Source: UBA1422 sp963676385 (lineage in GTDB: Bacteria; Bacillota; Clostridia; Peptostreptococcales; Anaerovoracaceae). From it: a stretch of DNA of 64,000 bases. A model generated the notes under the pieces. That model ran no database searches and was not told the DNA's origin. It was given only the letters and a program-made list of their open reading frames with translations. The position numbers and the translations under genes are program-made. The stretch spans positions 496,001 to 560,000 of the forward strand of contig CAXXMM010000014.1 in NCBI GenBank assembly GCA_963676385.2, given 5' to 3'. Below, in pieces: positions 62,128 through 64,000 of the stretch; the first letter of the stretch is position 1, and each line of letters begins with the position of its first letter.

Positions 62128-63774
62128 ATGAAAGAAACCAAAATAAAAGTTTTTATAATAACGCTAGCGCTTGTAGTCGTGATGGCTTTTGCTTTGTCCG
62201 GCTGCAGTTCAACCGCAACAGATAATTCAGAAACCTCCGCCACTGCTCCCACAAGCCTTGATGTTACATACAGCGATGAGGACATGGACTCCTCTTGGAA
62301 TGCAGATTTGGCCACCTATGTAACGTTAAAAGACGGAGACACTACGGTGGATGGAACCGGCGTTACAATTTCTTCTGACACCATTACGATTACTCAATCC
62401 GGTACTTATGTACTGACAGGTAGTCTTAGCGATGGACAGATTGTCATAAATGCTGACAAAGAGGACTTAGTACACTTGGTATTGAACCAGGCTAAGATAA
62501 ATTGTTCTGATGGTCCTGCAATCCTGGCAAAAATGTGTGACAAGACCATCATAACCCTTGAAAAAGGCAGTGATAATTCTGTCTCAGGCGGAGATTCATA
62601 TCAAACGACCAATACCGACGCATTAGATGCCGCTATCTACAGTGTGAAAGATTTGACTCTAAACGGTGCCGGCTCTCTGGACGTTACCAGTGATAAAGGA
62701 AACGGCATAAAAACCGTAGATGACCTGGTCATCACCGGAGGGGTCATCAACGTTGACGCAGCAAACGATGCGCTGCGTGGTCGAGACTCCATTGCAATTA
62801 ACGGTGGTACATTTACCTTGACAGCAGGTGGCGATGCACTGCAGGCAAACAATGATAAAGATGTGACCAAAGGATGGATTTCCATCGATGGAGGCACATA
62901 TACCATTGATGCAACAGGTGCCGGGCTGAAAGCAGAAAGCCTGCTCCAAATTAATGATGGTACTTTGGATATAAACAGTGATGACGATGCGCTGCATTCC
63001 AATACCAATATGCGAGTTACCGGCGGGAATATCAAAATTGATGCAGGCGATGATGCACTGCATGCAGATGCTCTTCTTAACATTGTTGACGGCACAATCA
63101 AAGTCAATAGTTGCTATGAAGGATTGGAATCCTTAGTCATTGAAGTCAGCGGTGGCAATATCAGTCTAAAAGCCGAGGATGATGGACTTAATGGCGCCGG
63201 AGGCAATGATAGTTCCTCTACATCACAGGATCAAGGTCAACAAGATAATTTTGCTTCAGTGGATGGCTGCTCTGTAACGATATCCGGTGGCACCCTAACC
63301 GTTGTGGCAGGAGGCGATGGGATCGACTCCAATGGCGATTTATACTTTAGTGGTGGCACGGTATACGTTTCCGGACCAACCAACGATGGGAACGGGCCTA
63401 TGGATTACAATGGTACCTGTGAAGTAACCGGCGGTACCCTAGCAATTGCAGGAAGCGCCGGCATGGCCCAGTCTCCCGATGACACATCAACTCAATGCTC
63501 CATTACTGTATTTTTCACCAGTACCAAATCGGCTGGAACAACAATATCAGTGAAGGACGATGATGGAAACACAGTAATCTCCTATACACCTGTGAAAGAA
63601 TTTGAATCCATTATCCTAAGCAGTGACGAACTTAAGACGGGAGAAACCTACTCCATCTATGCCGGTTCAACCAAATGCACAGACATTACCCTAAGTAGTG
63701 TTGTTACCAGCATATCCAGCGATGGTTCAGCAGCTTCCTCCACTGGAAATGGCCATGGAGGCCCACAAAACTAA
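62128..63774 (+). CDS. Lipoprotein with repeated beta-helix-like carbohydrate-binding (DUF4353) domain
   Basis: Surface lipoprotein of 548 residues. A signal helix (FIITLALVVVMAFA) ends in LSGCSS, giving lipid-modified Cys near 26. From about residue 60 to 460 the chain is built of short repeats with the pattern x-ISGGT-x-I-x-A-x-GDA-L-x (for example SIAINGGTFTLTAGGDALQ and LLQINDGTLDINSDDDALH), which suggest a right-handed parallel beta-helix. A further domain follows, and the end is Ser/Gly-rich. ATG 62128 is chosen for the AAAGGA site and direct signal peptide. The CotH kinase often present in such clusters was not found. Confidence 0.85.
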   Translation: MKETKIKVFIITLALVVVMAFALSGCSSTATDNSETSATAPTSLDVTYSDEDMDSSWNADLATYVTLKDGDTTVDGTGVTISSDTITITQSGTYVLTGSLSDGQIVINADKEDLVHLVLNQAKINCSDGPAILAKMCDKTIITLEKGSDNSVSGGDSYQTTNTDALDAAIYSVKDLTLNGAGSLDVTSDKGNGIKTVDDLVITGGVINVDAANDALRGRDSIAINGGTFTLTAGGDALQANNDKDVTKGWISIDGGTYTIDATGAGLKAESLLQINDGTLDINSDDDALHSNTNMRVTGGNIKIDAGDDALHADALLNIVDGTIKVNSCYEGLESLVIEVSGGNISLKAEDDGLNGAGGNDSSSTSQDQGQQDNFASVDGCSVTISGGTLTVVAGGDGIDSNGDLYFSGGTVYVSGPTNDGNGPMDYNGTCEVTGGTLAIAGSAGMAQSPDDTSTQCSITVFFTSTKSAGTTISVKDDDGNTVISYTPVKEFESIILSSDELKTGETYSIYAGSTKCTDITLSSVVTSISSDGSAASSTGNGHGGPQN

Positions 63775-63861
63775 GATATTACATCAGGTTTGAATTTACC
63801 GTTCAACTTGATAGATTCCAACTAAATACCTATCCCTATATCACTCAATCACTTCCTAAAC

Positions 63862-63897
63862 AAAACCCGCAGACAAATAAGGTCTGCGGGTTTTGTT
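63862..63897. terminator. Bidirectional terminator after the lipoprotein gene
   Basis: AAAACCCGCAGAC (63862-63874) and GTCTGCGGGTTTT (63882-63894) form a perfect 13-bp stem with a seven-base loop, followed by GTTT. It separates the plus-strand set from the convergent GGDEF gene. 63775-63861 contains no gene. Confidence 0.85.
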
Positions 63898-63938
63898 TGC
63901 TTACTATTCTCTAATCTAACTGGGTTCAATAATTACTT

Positions 63939-64000
63939 TCAATCCCCTTCTGAAGCGAACCAAATATTATTCTTACCTTTTCGCTTGGCGACATACAACG
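63939..64000 (-). CDS. C-terminal end of a GGDEF (diguanylate cyclase) protein, cut by the window edge
   Basis: The minus strand encodes LYVAKRKGKNNIWFASEGD then TGA at 63939-63941. The AKxxGKN pattern is typical of the last helix and strand of a GGDEF domain (ADKALYxAKxxGRN). Only twenty codons are in the window, so the call rests on this motif. Confidence 0.55.
   Translation of the reverse strand, partial: LYVAKRKGKNNIWFASEGD

Noticed and set aside
62637..63107. Long minus-strand frames within the beta-helix lipoprotein gene
   Set aside because: They arise from the repeated Asp/Gly/Ala codons of the real gene and have no start context.
1..64000. CRISPR array, prophage, transposon or rRNA
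   Set aside because: No regularly spaced repeats, integrase, transposase or rRNA sequence was recognised on either strand.

Overview
The window reads as housekeeping chromosome of a low-to-moderate GC, Gram-positive anaerobe of the class Clostridia. Supporting signs are the gene order (rpsU-yqeY-phoH-ybeY-cdd-era-recO-glyS-ppdK; mltG-trmR-U32; secDF-relA-MBL-hemZ-hisS-aspS; leuS-rsfS-yqeK-nadD), a fused SecDF, RNase J, an oxygen-independent HemZ, a DRTGG/CBS pyrophosphatase, strong GGAGG ribosome sites with some TTG and GTG starts, and no outer-membrane genes. ECF cobalt/nickel uptake, a sodium-pump decarboxylase beta subunit and pyruvate phosphate dikinase would suit an acetogen-like member of the Eubacteriaceae, but that placement is inference. 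No transposon, prophage, rRNA or CRISPR array was seen.

Layout. 1-861: start of a UDP-glucose dehydrogenase gene cut by the window edge. 1042-10008 (minus): a long operon from rpsU to ppdK, with a consensus promoter inside the end of the upstream HIT gene. 10065-14587 (minus): HIT protein, a membrane 4Fe-4S protein, a 49-residue CXXC membrane peptide, a TlpA-like lipoprotein, MtaB and a CNNM/CorC-type protein; four of these overlap. 14592-20838: U32 peptidase and TrmR (tRNA wobble uridine modification), MltG, EF-P, a short M24 peptidase, a YlbF-like protein and RNase J. 20852-34743: aminoacyl-tRNA synthetases (Leu, Asp, His), NAD and ribosome-maturation genes, HemZ, RelA and SecDF. 34847-35720: YajC and two tRNA-Leu genes. 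35763-40738: an orphan peptide-binding protein, CoaE and DNA polymerase I.

From 40841 the strands alternate. A PHP phosphatase and two TrkA-type proteins (plus) converge on TrkH (minus). A LysP-like permease, a CBS pyrophosphatase and CoaBC (minus) are followed by OadB, a tiny OadG-like protein and a Ca2+/H+ antiporter (plus). MutY and a DUF3842 protein lie beside an ECF cobalt/nickel transporter (cbiM-cbiQ-cbiO) that has a candidate operator and attenuator in its leader. After a fused MsrAB comes lysine synthesis (dapA-dapB-lysA) under a lysine riboswitch with a clear terminator and promoter. The window closes with a VTC-domain protein, a DUF4956 membrane protein and a repeat-rich lipoprotein (plus), then the last codons of a GGDEF protein.

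Connections. Lysine appears twice, as riboswitch-controlled synthesis and as a LysP-like importer with a different upstream region. Potassium channel and gating proteins are encoded convergently, and the plus-strand terminator is embedded in the trkH coding sequence. Most of the rest is ordinary. The items most worth a second look are the small CXXC redox module, the cbiM leader, the 19-bp dyad near lysP, the OadB/OadG pair without an alpha subunit, and the VTC-DUF4956-lipoprotein set.
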